DNA of 64,000 nucleotides from contig NC_133538.1 of NCBI RefSeq assembly GCF_048544455.1, positions 148,038,922 to 148,102,921 on the forward strand, in the 5' to 3' direction. The position numbers were made by a program, and so were the translations under genes. The stretch's first letter is position 1. Every line of letters begins with the position of its first letter. The stretch is from Silene latifolia. Its lineage: Eukaryota > Streptophyta > Magnoliopsida > Caryophyllales > Caryophyllaceae. Below the pieces are notes generated by a model. It worked only from the letters and a program-made list of their open reading frames with translations. It searched no databases and had not been told where the DNA came from. This document shows positions 22,790 to 35,244 of the stretch, in pieces.

Positions 22790-22964
22790 GCAATGACAAT
22801 TATAGACGTTCAATCCACTTCTCAAATTTCACAACCGTGTATGTCCTTGGGAATCGTTTCCTTGGAAAATAATATTTATCATAATTGGGAGATAAATCTC
22901 CATAAAGACATTGGAACAGACGAAACAATGCGAAATTTAGTTAAAACTCATTCTACCAAATCTT
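22790..22964 (+). pseudogene. Copia gag N-terminal remnant
   Basis: The protein includes SLENNIYHNWEINLHKDIGT, consistent with the NWE.NL motif near the start of copia Gag. The frame runs into the LINE target site at 22965. Beyond the LINE (35298 onward) the sequence goes almost at once to the protease, so most of gag, including the zinc knuckle, was lost before or apart from the LINE insertion. Confidence 0.6.
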
Positions 22965-23142
22965 ATAATTGTGCAACAAAGGTTTGTGTATTCATATGAC
23001 AATATCCTAGCTAGGAAAAATTCTTGGAGAGAGAAAAATCCTTAAGAGAGAAAAATCCTTTCAAACCCTGAATGCTCGATCCCAACCAGGGTCTCCCGCC
23101 GGAGACTACCAACAACCCCGCTTTCACTTCACGAAGGGGAGC

Positions 23143-24300
23143 ATGACGTTCGGCCATCCTGGATCCTCCTTTCCTCCACTTCCTAAAAACTCGAAAAGAA
23201 AAACGATGCACATTGAAACATTCCATGCTGAATCCTCAAGGAGTCCGTCAGATTCTCCTCCGTCTGGCACAACCAGTGTTCCCGTTAGACGGCCTACTGG
23301 CTCAGCGATCTCCTATAAAGAGAAGGTGCAAGGATTTGGGTCTGATTTCGATTTAATAGAGGATCTTTCACTAGACGATATCGACTTAGATTCGGAAGAC
23401 GACATTGAAGATGGTGATGAGGACACCCTCTGCCTCCGTATTTGTCTCACGAAAAAATAAAAAGCTAACCTTCGCAAACCATGGCGACATTCCCTCATCA
23501 TTAAAATGTTCGATAAAAATATCGGGTATCTATCACTTATGCGAAAACTAAATGCAAAATGGTCGATAAAGGGAAAGCTTACCCTAACAGATCTCACGAA
23601 TTCCTATTATGTGGCACGATTTTCGTTCAAACAAGACTACGACTTTGTTATGACACAAGGTCCTTGGATGATTGACGATCACTATTTGACAATTAGGAAG
23701 TGGGTTCCGAACTTTGTCCCGTCAGAGGATAGTATTACTAAGCTCACAACATGGGTTCGAATTCCGAATCTCCCTGTGCAATACTTTAATGCTACGTTCT
23801 TAAAGAAAATAGGGTCGAAAATAGGAGAAGTCATTCGTATTGACAACAATACTGCTACTGCACTGTGAGGCCAGTTCACTCGATTGAGTATTGAAGTTGA
23901 TGTATCCAAACCTTTAATGTAGAAATTCTGACTATATAGCAAGGTATATTGCATACAATATGAAGGCCTTAAGATGATTTATTTTAAGTGTGGAAAACTA
24001 GGCCATTCAAGAGAAGGTTGTATGATGAATGAAGCTAGCACCACTGATATGGAAATTTTGAACCAAAATCAGGGTTCAGAAGGTCCTCGTATTCCTCCTA
24101 GTGGACACTCACTTGAAGCAGGCCTTCAGCCAGAAGAAAGCGCGGATTTTGGTGACTGGATGATGGTTAAGAAGCCACCACGGAGAAAACCACCCGTTTC
24201 GACAACCACCCACCCGGGAATCATGGAAACGATAACAAATATTCAATTTCGGTCAATCTTCGAAGATATCAGGGACGAGATTTGGAGTCCTACAAAATAA
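23143..24300 (+). pseudogene. LINE ORF1 (DUF4283 nucleic-acid-binding protein), nonsense-mutated
   Basis: The reading frame stays in one phase from 23143 to 24300 but has stops at 23458-23460, 23866-23868 and further ones before 23974, so it died by point mutation. The DUF4283 domain (about 23480-23870) reads LMRKLNAKWSIKGKLTLTDL, with QGPWMIDDHYLTIRKW and TTWVRIPNLPVQYF further on. The knuckle at 23974-24020 keeps KCGKLGHSREGC, but the first cysteine of CX2CX4HX4C is tyrosine. ORF1 protein normally coats LINE RNA. Confidence 0.88.
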
Positions 24301-24824
24301 TCCCGAATATAATGCTATCCTGAATAATCTTCCCACAATCCCTGAATCACACCCAAATTCAAATACTACTATCCTAAGGAATATTATTCAAACTCCCAGA
24401 ATCAAGCAAAAAATCGCTACACTAAATAAACGTACCAATAAACTTCTCTCACAATCTAATATTTCCAAAAATAATACTACCTATTCTAAAAAGGATTCTA
24501 ACTTCCAAAATAATATTAATCCCACTAATAAAAATATTATTTCCAATATCCCGACTCAAACTCTTCAAGATATTACTAATATTCCCATAATTAGAACGAA
24601 CCCCATCAACGTAAGAAACCCTACTATCTCCCCTGTTCCCTCGAACTCTGTTTTACCTATTACACCAAGTCGCGAGTTAGGTGGTATCGATGAATCCTCA
24701 TCCGTACTTCTCTTATCTAGACCGCCCCCTCCCTTAACCTCGCTGCCTCCCACAAAACCCCAGATAGAGATAATCCCACCAACTCAAGTAGTGACGATCT
24801 CAACTTGGCCGGAGATGGCGGCCC
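24301..24824 (+). other. LINE ORF1 tail or inter-ORF region
   Basis: This A/C-rich stretch (many Asn, Thr, Ile, Pro and Ser codons) follows the ORF1 frame stop and leads to the ORF2 start region. It looks like the low-complexity C-terminus of ORF1 after a frameshift, with no recognisable domain. Confidence 0.5.
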
Positions 24825-27735
24825 CTTACTTGGGAATTATGGTGCAGGAGAGTCCGATAATGGATATCAAGTTCGAATTAATGAAGAACAATCCCTCGAA
24901 GCTAATGTTGGAGCTATCGATACCATGGATTATTGATAAAGTCCTCAATCTAGTATGTCGTGCTTATCTATCGTCTTTAGATTATCTACCTGATCATATG
25001 AATACAAGAATTCCAAATTTGTCACCCAACTTACCCCATATCGCTTTCATGGTATGGAATGTGAAAGGCACTAATAGTAAAAACAAAATTTCTGCCATTA
25101 AAGAAGTCGTAAAAACTTACAAACCGATGGTCCTAGCTCTTGTAGAAACCCATATGGGAGGAGATCATGCTATCAAATTGGGTAATATTCTCGGCTATGA
25201 TGGTCATTCTAGAGTTAATGCTATTGGTTTTAGTGGAGGAATTTGACTATATTGGAAAAAAGATATCGTCTCAGTTATACCAGTAACAGAGCATACGCAG
25301 TTCATCACTATCGAGGTAGCTAGTAATGGAGAGCCTCCATGGCTTTTTTCGGCTGTCTATGCGAGTCCTGACCCGAAAAACAAGAGAGATCTTTGGTCCG
25401 AATTGGAAGCTTTTGTGAGGAGTAATAATCGTCCTTGGTTGCTTGCAAGGAGTTTTAATGAAACAATATCTCTCAGTGAGAGACACGGGGGTGACCAGAA
25501 CATGGCTAGACGCTGTGACTGTTTTAACAACTGGATTGAAAACTGTGATTTAATCGATTTAGCCTTTACTGGACCTAACCATACTTGGGCTCGAGGGAAC
25601 TCAATGGACAAAGCATTATGCAGTTCTGATTGGGGCATTAAGTTTGAAGAAGCTATGGTCAGACACCTTCCTGCTTTCTCGTCTGATAATTGCCCGCTTT
25701 TTATTTCACCAAACGGTATTGCTCCGCTGAGTGCTGTTAATCGTCCTTTCCGCTTTCAAGCATGTTGGTTAACCCATGAAGATTTTAAGAACTTTATTGA
25801 TACTAATTGGCCTTCTAAGGGTATTTTTCCGACCCGTCTTGGAGAACTTTCTCATAAATTACAGACTTGGAATGAAGAGGTGTTTGGTAACATTTTCTGT
25901 AAGAAAGAAGAATTAATGGCTAGAATCAAAGGTTGTCAACGAGAGCTTTCTATATCACGAGTGAGTTATCTTATCAAACTGGAAGCAAGGCTAAGAAAAG
26001 AATTAGTGTTGGCCCGAGAAGAACTGCTATGGTACCAAAAATCGCGTGTGGAATTTATAAAAGACGGCGACCATAATACCTCTTTCTTTCATGTTAACAC
26101 GTTGATAAGAAGGTGGAGGAATCGTATTACTACTCTAAAAAATGCAGACGGGGTTTTGACAGATGATCAACTCGAAATAAAGGGAATTGTATTGGAATAT
26201 TTTAAAAGCTTGTATACGGATAAAGGCTTGGCTAGTGAAGAGGACGAGCTTCCATGGGGCCTTTTTCAGGATTTTAACAATAATGACTGGAATTGATTAA
26301 CGAGACCGTTCCATCTTGCGGAAATTGAACAAGTAATTAATCCATATGGGATCCTTAAAAGCTCCTAGACCAGACGAGTTTCAAGCCCTCTTTTATCAGA
26401 AAAATTGGGAGGTAGTTCAAGCCTCTCTTTGTGACATGGTTATAAAAGCACTCAAAGGAAAAGGAATACCAGAAGGGCTCAATAATACGTACATCGTCCT
26501 TATACCAAAGGTGAACTCTCCTAAATTTATTTCTCAGTTTCGTCCTATAAGCCTATGTAATGTGGCTTATAAAATTATTAGCAAGACTCTAGCTAATCGT
26601 ATTAAGAAAGTTTTGCCTCATGTTATTTATGAGACCCAAAATAGTTTTATCTCGGGGAGACAAATCACAGACAATATCGTGATATTCCAAGAAGCTATAC
26701 ACTCTATGAGGAAAAAGAAAGGTCGCTTGGGGTTCATGGCTATCAAGATTAACTTAGAAAAAGCCTATGACCGTCTGAAATGGAGTTTTATCCGAGATAC
26801 GATGAATGATATGGGATTCCCAAGTCTTCTTGTTGATGTGGTTGTGGAGTGTGTAAGATCTCCGCGTATGCAGATTCTATGGAATGGGGAACCGATAGAG
26901 CAATTCATCCCTTCTAGAGGTGTTCGACATGGAGATCCATTATCCTCTTTTCTCTTTGTGACGTGCCTCGAAAAGTTGCAACAAGCTATTGATCTCGAAG
27001 TGCATAATAATAATTGGAGACCGATTGTCTTGGGACGTTATGGCCCATCTATTACTAATTTATTTTTCGCCGACGAGTGTTATTTGGAGAAGCTACGGAC
27101 GACCAAGCTCTAGTTATGCTGCATGTTTTGGACCGTTTTTGTCAGGCCTCGGGCGAGAAAGTAAGTTTAGCTAAATCTCGGGTTTTCTTCTCAGATAACA
27201 CTGAAGAAACTCATAGAGCTTCTGTCAGCCAGGCTCTCGGTTTTGACGAGACAGATGACCTTGGCACTTATCTGGGCATGCCAACTATTAATGAAAGAGT
27301 AACCTGTCATACCTTTGCTCATTTGGAAGAAAAACTCAACTCGAGGTTAGCTGGATGGGCGACGAAACGCCTTTTCTTGGCCGGACGAGATACTTTGGTC
27401 AAATCTACTTTGACCACTATAGCTAATTATAGCATGCAGACAGCGAAGATACCTAGAACGGTATGTGATTCGATTGATAGGAAAGCTCATCGTTTTTTAT
27501 GGGGTGGTGACGAGAATAAGAAGTCTATTCATCTTATTAACTAGGAAATAGTTCAAAAAACAAAGTCTTGCGGGGGATTAGGCATTGTCTCTGCAAGACA
27601 GGCTAATGCTGCGTTTCTAACTAAGATGGGTTGGAGAGTTATTTCTGAGCCCACAAGCCTATGGTCACGTGTCCTACGAGCTAAGTAATGCAACAACAAG
27701 TGCGATATCGACATTTTTCAATCTAAACAGAACAT
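24825..27735 (+). pseudogene. LINE ORF2, N-terminal part: endonuclease and reverse transcriptase
   Basis: The endonuclease starts near 25045 (MVWNVKGTNSKNKISAIKEV, then LALVETHMGG). A TGA stands for Trp in FSGGI-LYWK (about 25245). The usual GDFNE motif is RSFNE, and SDH is SDN, so catalytic residues are lost. RT (26340-27110) shows FRPISLCNVAYKIISKTLAN, INLEKAYDRL and SRGVRHGDPLSS. A frameshift inside the FADD motif (FADE) moves reading to the phase at 27077, which continues with KRLFLAGRDTLVKSTL. Another frameshift lies near 26340 and a stop at 27542. ORF2 is interrupted at 27735 by an LTR element. Confidence 0.93.
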
Positions 27736-29230
27736 TGATACGGTCGTTATGTACCAAAAATAAATACTTAAGTACTACTAACCGAAGCTAGCGGTAAGTA
27801 GGGTAGATCTCCAGAGGGAGGGCAAAATGATATTTATCTGTTTTAAATTAGTCTAAGAGTAACGGGGGTTTGAGTATGATTTCTAAACTAAGAGAGGTGG
27901 CAAGAGAAATTGAGCGATAAAAATAAAGAGATTAACATTAAAGAGAGAGAACTAGGATTGTCGGGTCACCAATGAATGTTAGATAATTGCAGCTAAGGTC
28001 ACAGATCGGTCACTTGTATAGGTCTAAGGGGCAACGAATATCTCCTTCCGGTCTCAATTCACCCTAAAACACTATTAGCTTAGCTTTCGCTCTCACTAAA
28101 GCATCCTAATGTTCACTGCAGGTCTCACCTATTCCAACCTTCCGGTCTAGGTCAAGGCTTACCAAATCAATTAGCTAGATGCGTCGACTCAAGCAGCTAA
28201 TTGCAATTATATGCGGTGATTAACAGCATAGACAAGATTTTAGCAACAGATCTGCAAACCTAACTAGCAATTAACATCAACTCATTGAATCCCCTAAATC
28301 CTAGCAAGAAAATTAGGTAAACATAATAATGAATAAAGCAAAAGAGAAGGAAGAAGCAAGAACAAACATAATGAAAGATACAAACTAAAGATAGGAAAGA
28401 TTAAATAGAGAGAGCAAAAGAAAGATTACAAAGTAGCGAAACCGGAAAAAAAAGAAGCAAAGCAAAGTTCCCAGCAGTAATTAAGAGTAAAGTAGTGATT
28501 AAGAGTATATCAGATGTTTTTAACCTAATCCCACGACTTCCTTTATATAGGAAAGTGATTCTTAACATAAAATAAACCTAACACGGGATAAAAATCCCGA
28601 GTATATAAGCTAGTCACTCGATCGAGCAACTTTATATCACTCGATCAAAAATCCAAGCTAAAACCTCTAGATCGAGGACTTTGGGTATTCGATCGAACAC
28701 TTTTCAAAAAGGCAGAATTCGATCGAGTAGAAAAAGGACTCGATCGAACAGGATAGTACTCGTTCGAACACTTTCCAGCGCACAATTCCTGCTTCGCGCA
28801 CTGAACTTCAAACGGCTGCCATTTCTTCGTTAGTTGGGCAAACAGAGCATTTCCGGTGGCGCTGGAAATCTAAGAGAACAAGCTTTCATTTTCAATTAGA
28901 ATCACTTGAAAATCCATTGTAAAACTCGAGATATGGCTCTTCAAAGTAGGCACTAGTATTTTGAAGTTCTTCCTTTGCTCGCCTAGCTATCTTACTTCTT
29001 TGCGCATCTCAAAATAGTAGTCTTCAAGCTCCGACTCAACTCATATCCTAAATGCATGCATAGGGACATGTTTTAGGCTTGATTATGCTCATCTTCGGTT
29101 CATACCTGCAAATAATACAAGACAAACCAAAGTAGACAATTCGGGGGACATTTGTAGCTAAACACTACAAAATATGCATTGGAATGCGTGCAAATGAAGT
29201 ACAAAATACCTATATAAAATGCACGCATCA
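27736..29230 (-). repeat. 3' LTR of the non-autonomous element
   Basis: On the plus strand it runs TGATACGGTCG to GCACGCATCA. TCGATCGA motifs cluster at about 28614-28770. It aligns end to end with 32331-33826, with few differences. Confidence 0.95.
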
Positions 29231-29246
29231 AATCTCCCCAAACCAA
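29231..29246 (-). promoter_or_regulatory. Polypurine tract of the non-autonomous element
   Basis: On the minus strand GGTTTGGGGAGATT lies immediately before the LTR start TGATGCGTGC. It resembles the Athila tract at 1174-1188. Confidence 0.85.
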
Positions 29247-31326
29247 TCCTTTGCTTGTCCCCAAGCAAACTATATGCAACACTAATAGAACAGAAAAGAA
29301 AACTCACAGCTAACTACTAATTGTCCACTTAAACCAATTTAATACACCAAACTAACCCTTATAGCAAAAACTGTCAAATGCAAACGAGTTGTAGGATGTT
29401 TATAATAAAGCTGAACCGCCGACCTTGCAAGACCTTTGATAATGGACTCTCACGGGTCACTCTTCTCTCATGAAGCAAAGGGTAAACATATGAATTGTAA
29501 GAGAAGAAGAAAAATAGTCACTCACCTAAACTACGACCCACATAAACATGCATGCAACTAAAATGATAGACAATTCTAATCACCACACATACATTCCAAC
29601 CAATCAATGTCTGTCATAGCCGAGGGCTTACAAAAATATGGTTTAGTGAGGCAATGGGTAAGAAAAGCGAAAACATTTATGGGATTGCGAGATAATAGTC
29701 AAGCTAGCAACCTAACGAAACCATACGAACCAAATCCGATTCTTAATCCATCAGAAATCAAGTATAAGTGCCCTTTATTTTGGCACACAAACTCAATAAC
29801 CAAACCAAACATGCTCCTCATAATATATAAATAAAGCATAGGAGTAGAAACCGTCTCATCAAACAAACCCTTTTTTTTCATTTTTCTCTTCTTCTTTTTT
29901 TTCGGTTTTCTTTCTTTTTTTTCGTTTTTTTTTTCTTTATCAACTTTTTTTTCTCATCCTCCTTTTTTTTTCAAAAATTACCAACTCCAAATCATCAGAT
30001 ACAAGCCAAACTTGGCACAATAAATTATATACCGCAAAAACATACACTAAACTAGCTTGACAAGGCAGACTAAATTTTGGATGTAGTTAAGGATCAAAAG
30101 GCAAATTTGGCTAAATGTGGAGTTTAATGGGTAAAAATGAAAGAAAAGGGGAATGTAAGCACCTCCCTGCATGTGACACCAACCACTAACCCGAATGTAT
30201 GCAGGCAAATAGTAATTGAATTTCATACTTGTGCAAATTAATGAACATGTTATGCAAGGAGCATACTACTCTTAATCCTACATTAACTGGTCATAAATGA
30301 CAACAGTTTGTACGGCTCTAAATCTTAGAATATATATGTAGATTGCCAAAATTTCAGGTCAAGTCTATCCGTTCAGCTAAATTTAACACTAACTCGTAGA
30401 TATGCAGACGACAAAGCTAAAAGATATTAATTTTTGCAAGGCTTAAGCAAAAGGACAAATTATAGTGCAGTTTCATCATTGAAATCTACCGTTCCGACTT
30501 AACCTATATGCTAAAATAAACGTGAAATTTTTTGATTTTTTCGAATTTTCTAATTTTTATGAGATTTTTGAATTTTATGAAAATAGACAACAATGCATAC
30601 AAAAATTAAACGTGATAACAGAAATGTAATAAAAACATAAATGGATACATAGATATGAATGCATAACCTCCCCAAACCAAACCGTACAATGCCCTCATTG
30701 TACCCAAAAACAGGGAAAGGAAATGCAAACTAAAAAGGAGAGAGTGGAGATGCGGAAAACTCACAAGAATACGCGAAGTAGGGCTTCCCAAACCAGCCAG
30801 CAACATGGGAGATCACAAACAGCTTCACAGTGGCATCATTGGAAACGAATCAAACCAAGCAAACTTGATGGTACTCGATCGAGAAGGTATAGGACTCGAT
30901 CGAGTACACTGGGCTGCAAAAGCTTTTGATCGAGAAAACAAAAGGGCTCAATCGAATGGCCATCATCTCTGGGTGCTCGATCGAGAAGAGTAGTGCGATC
31001 GAAGGGCTCGAGCACTCGATCGAGTAGAAAACTGCTCGATTGAGAGCTCCCTATTGCGTGAATTCCTAGGCGTTCAGTAAAACACCTGCAAAAGACACAA
31101 ATAGCAACCACAAATACGACCAAAACCAGGCCTAAATTGTTCAGTCTATGGTTCAAAAACCAATTATTACACACACAACTGAAATGTTTGAAAAACAACT
31201 AAAAATTAAAACTCCGGGTTGCCTCCCGGACAGCGCTAGTTTCAGACAGGTCCCAGCTAGACCTTCTTTTCTTTCAGTCAGCTACTCCAATTGAGCCCAG
31301 TCAAAACAGCTCAAAGCACGCAACAA
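29247..31326 (-). other. Non-coding interior of the non-autonomous element
   Basis: No ORF of note. It includes a T/C-rich low-complexity tract at 29869-29975 (A/G-rich on the sense strand) and a palindrome cluster at 30865-31050 with at least four TCGATCGA cores. Confidence 0.7.
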
Positions 31327-32139
31327 TCAATCAAATAAATGCGCATGTGCTACACAAAACTGTAAGTAGCACCATAATATAATAATAATATAGGAAATTA
31401 AAATGTGCATCCGTTTAAGCCTAACGAATTTCCTATGACAGCTCCCAAATTTATCCACAAAATAATTATGCCCTCCAGCTACGGGCGGAATATAAAAGCT
31501 CAAATTAACCGCGAGTGGAAAATAAGAGAGCTCATGAGCATTTGACTCAAAAATGACGTGAGTATAATCCAGATGCACTGACGGGTTTGTATTGTGAGGT
31601 GAAGGAATCTGGTTTGCTAAAGAAGAAAGTGGATATTCATCCCAAATGCAAGGGACAGTAAAGTCAATGGGGTCAAATGGGTCCTCAATAATAGGTTCAT
31701 CCATAATATCGTCATAACTATCCCATTTAACCTCAGGACTGTTAAAACTTTTCTCCTCACTCTCCTTTTGGCTAGACTCGCCAGTAGGGAAGTTCTCAAA
31801 GAGACCTTCCCAGTAGTCCTTACTATCTGTGCAAGAATCATAGAGGGGTTCTAAATTATCCAAATAAAAGGGACTATCAACCACGCTAACGGTCTCCTCT
31901 ATTTCGCCGTCAGTATTTCCTAAAACGGTTTCTAAGGTCTCACCCACCCCCTCATCCGAGTCAACATGAAGAGAGAAATTGAGTTTAAGAGTTTCAGTAG
32001 AAAACCATTCAAAAAATTCTCATACCTCTTTTACGGGGATTCCTTCGAAATCCCACTTACCATTAGCCTCGAGGTATGCTCGCGTAGGGGCATTAATTCC
32101 CCGGATGATAGACTGGCATATTTGGAGTCCCGAAAGCAT
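31327..32139 (-). pseudogene. Unidentified ORF of the non-autonomous element, one in-frame stop
   Basis: From the ATG at 32139-32137 the frame runs 271 codons to 31327 with a single TGA at 32022-32020 (codon 40). Downstream of it 206 codons are open from a GTG. The protein has an early block (RGINAPTRAYLEANGKW), then FFEWFSTETLKLNFSLHVDS, an acidic middle rich in Asp/Glu/Ser (about codons 60-150), and a C-terminus with a hydrophobic stretch ILISYIIIILWCYLQFCVAH. I recognise no family. It sits where gag would be, about 170 nt after the primer-binding site. It could be a highly reduced Gag, a captured gene or a regulatory peptide. Confidence 0.65.
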
Positions 32140-32239
32140 TCATCATCTTGGTTCGAGCCACTCCTCCCACCTGTCTATATAAGAACCAAAACTTTCGCTC
32201 TCTCTCTGCGGAAAGTCAAGAACGAGAGACATGAGAATG

Positions 32240-32267
32240 GTCTCAAGGAACCGAGGTTCCTTGAGAC
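32240..32267. promoter_or_regulatory. Perfect 13-bp hairpin in the leader near the primer-binding site
   Basis: GTCTCAAGGAACC and its exact complement are separated by two bases, 40 nt downstream (minus strand) of the primer-binding site and upstream of the ORF. The place and shape fit an RNA packaging or dimer-initiation signal, which is inference. Confidence 0.7.
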
Positions 32268-32307
32268 AAGAAATAGACTAAATAAAAATAGATAAAATTA
32301 CGCTGCC

Positions 32308-32325
32308 TCCCCGGCTACGACGCCA
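32308..32325 (-). promoter_or_regulatory. Primer-binding site, Athila/Tat type
   Basis: On the minus strand it reads TGGCGTCGTAGCCGGGGA, 5 bases after the 5' LTR. It differs at few positions from TGGCACCATTGCCGGGGA at 60606-60623, next to Athila gag. Confidence 0.85.
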
Positions 32326-32330
32326 AAATT

Positions 32331-33826
32331 TGATACGGTCGTTATGTACCAAAAATAAATACCTAAGTACTACTAACAGGAGCTAGCGGTAAGTAGGGTC
32401 GATCTCCACAGGGAGGCAAAATGAGATTTATCTGTTTTAAATTAGTCTAAGAGTAACGGGGGTTTGAAAATGATTTCTAAATTAAGAGAGGAGGCAAGAG
32501 AAATTGAGCGATAAAAATAAAGGGATTAACAATAAAGAGAGAGAACTAGGATTGTCGGGTCACCAATGAATATCAGATAATTGCAGCTAAGGTCAGAGAT
32601 CGGTCACTTGTATCAGTCTAAGGGGCAACGAATATCTCCTTCCGGTCTCAATTCACCCTAAAACACTATTAGCTTAGCTTCCGCCCTCACTAAAGCATCC
32701 TAATGTTCACTGCAGGTCTCACCCCTTCCAACCTTCCGGTCTAGGTCAAGGCTTACCAAATCAATTAGCTAGATGCGTCGACTCAAGCAGCTAATTGCAA
32801 TTATATGCGGTGATTAACAGCATAGACAAGATTTTAGCAACAGATCTGCACACCTAACTAGCAACTAACATCAAGTCATTGAATCCCCTAAATCCTAGCA
32901 AGAGAATTAGCTAAACATAATAATGAATAAAGCAAAAGAGAAGGAAAAAGCAAGAACAAACATAATGAAAGATACAAACTAAAGAGAGGAAAGATTAAAT
33001 AGAGAGAGCAAAAGAAAGATTACAATGTAGCGAATTCGGAAAAAAAAGATGCAAAGCAAAGTTCCCAGCAATAATTAAGTGTAAAGCAGTGATTAAGAGT
33101 ATATGGGATGTTTTTAACCTAATCCCACGACTTCCTTTATATAGGGAAGTGATTATTAACATAAAATAAACCTAACACGGGATAAAAATCCCGAGTATAT
33201 AAGCTAGTCACTCGATCGTGCAACTTTATATCACTCAATCAAAAAAATCGAAGCTAAAACCTCTGGATCGAGGACTTTAGGTACTCGATCGAACACTTAT
33301 AAAAATGGCACAATTCGATTGAGTAGAAAAAGGACTCGATCGAAAAAGATAGTACTCGATCGAACACTTTCCAGCGCACAATTCCTGCTTCGCGCACTGA
33401 ACTTCAAACGGCCGCCATTTCTTCGTTACTTGGGCAAATAGAGCGTTTTCAGTGGCTTTGGAAATCTAAGAGGACAAGCTTTCATCTTCAATTAGAATCA
33501 CTTGAAAATCCATTTTAAAACTCGAGATAGGGCTCTTCAAATTAGGCACTAGTATTTTGAAGTTCTTCCTTTACTCGCCTAGCTATCTTACTTCTTTGCG
33601 CATCTCAAAATAGTAGTCTTCAAGCTCCGACTCAACTCATATCCTAAATCCATGCATAGGGATATGTTTTAGGCTTGATTATGCTCATCTTCGGTTCATA
33701 CCTGCAAATAGTACAAGACAAACCAAAGTAGACAATTCGGGGGACATTTGTAGCTAAACACTACTAAATATGCATTGGAATGCGTGAAAATGAAGTACAA
33801 AATACCTATATAAAATGCATGCATCA
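32331..33826 (-). repeat. 5' LTR of the non-autonomous element
   Basis: TGATACGGTCG to GCATGCATCA on the plus strand, with palindromes at about 33209-33366. It pairs with 27736-29230. Confidence 0.95.
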
Positions 33827-35244
33827 AACATGTCTAATATTTGGCAGGTATTTCAGCCAAAGCCAAAACTTTTGTGAGAGGCACAACCACTACGGTAGAC
33901 AATGGCAGAAGAACCCTTTTCTGGGATCATTCTTAAGTCGATGGTATTTTCTTATCTGATCATAATATAGCTCCTATTCCCGAAGCTATTCTGGGTGCAA
34001 TAGTTAGTGATATGTGGTGTGAGCTGAATGGATGGAAATGGGATATCTTCACCGACCTACTACCACAGCATATTCTACAAAAAAATTTGTCTATCTCTCT
34101 AGCTAACGACCCGGATTGGGAAGAGTGTTTATATTGGCAAGGTACGTCATCCGGTAAATTTACTTTAAAATCCGCCCTAGGATACTTAAATGGGTTTGAT
34201 TATGATGATATTCCTGAATCTCCTGTCTGGCATACTATTTGGAGACTCCCAGTTCAGCAAAGGATCCGTATGTTTATTTGGCTTGCGACCCATGGTCGCT
34301 TGATGGTGAATGTTAATAGGGTAAGAAGAAATATGGGCGACGACTCTCTTTGCCCCTGATGTAGTGCAGGTGAAGAAATCGTTGATCATCTCTTCCGTTC
34401 GTGCCCCGTCTCAAAAAAAATTTGGCAGTTAGTTGGCGTTAGTTCGGCCAATACGTTCTTCTTTAGCACGCCCTTTCCCGATTGGCTGGCTAAGTATGCA
34501 AGTAACGATGTGGAGACTTCCGTAGCGGACTGGCCAATTTATTTTGCTGTCACTTGTTGGTGGATTTGGAGATGACGGAATAATGTAGTCTTTGGTAGAG
34601 ATGGAGAAAATCCTCTTGATCCTCGAGCTTTTCTTTATCAACAGTTCGAGGCTACAAAGCATGCTTTTGACCCTCATAATCTCTTAATTCCTTCGCCAAG
34701 GCACCAGGACATGGAAATTTTTATACGTTGGTTACCTCCACCCCACGGGTGGTCTCTCTTAAACACGGATGGTGCTTCTAAAGCTAATCCAGGCCCGGCG
34801 GGTGGTGGAGGTATTTTTCGAGATGAGACCGGTAATTTTATTACAGCTTCTTATTTTTTTTGTGGTGTTTGCTCCTCTATGAAGGCCGAACTTCTCGCCT
34901 TACTAGTTGGGTTGATGAGAGCGAAGTCTCTTCGTATCTTGAAGCTTCTCATTCACATGGATAATTCCCCTTGTGTCAAACTCATTAATGAAGATCAACT
35001 AGTGAGCAATAATCTGAAATTCATCGTTAAAAGATGCAAAGAGTTGATAGCTGAGAGCCAGTGGAGGGTCAAGCTGGAACATTCTTATAGAGAAGCTAAC
35101 AGAGCTGCTGATTTCCTTGCTAATAAAGGAGTCAATTCTAGTACTTTAATTACGCATTTAGATTCACCTTCTAGTGAGTTAAGCCCTATTCTTAGGGAAG
35201 ACATTTTTGGGGTAGCTATTCCCCGTGTAATAGCTCGTAGTTAA
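33827..35244 (+). pseudogene. LINE ORF2, C-terminal part: zinc-binding region and RNase H
   Basis: It continues ORF2 after the inserted element. The zf-RVT region (34012-34440) includes YWQGTSSGKFTLKSALGYL and a WRLPVQQRIRMFIWLATHGR block, with a stop at 34357-34359 between the cysteines of CP-CSAGEE..DHLFRSCP. The RNase H domain (34711-35244) has LLNTDGASKANPGPAGGG, MKAELLAL, IHMDNS and YREANRAADFLANKG, which carry the Asp and Glu expected for catalysis. It degrades RNA in RNA-DNA hybrids in plant L1 elements. The final 178 codons are open. Confidence 0.92.

Larger units (their letters stand above)
27736..33826 (-). mobile_element. Non-autonomous LTR retrotransposon with a private ORF
   Basis: It is 6091 bp, with LTRs of 1495 and 1496 bp that are nearly identical by eye, TG...CA ends and the TSD AACAT (27731-27735 and 33827-33831). 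A primer-binding site of the Athila/Tat/Ogre type (minus 32325-32308) and a polypurine tract after 29230 show minus orientation. There is no gag, protease, RT or integrase. The interior has one long ORF (31327-32139), a T-rich tract and TCGATCGA palindromes. It inserted into LINE ORF2. It should depend on proteins of a gypsy partner, possibly Athila-like; that is inference from the primer-binding site. Confidence 0.93.

Noticed and set aside
29607-29881. Opposed ORFs inside the non-autonomous element
   Set aside because: They overlap each other on both strands and show no motif; the only long frame in the element is 31327-32139.
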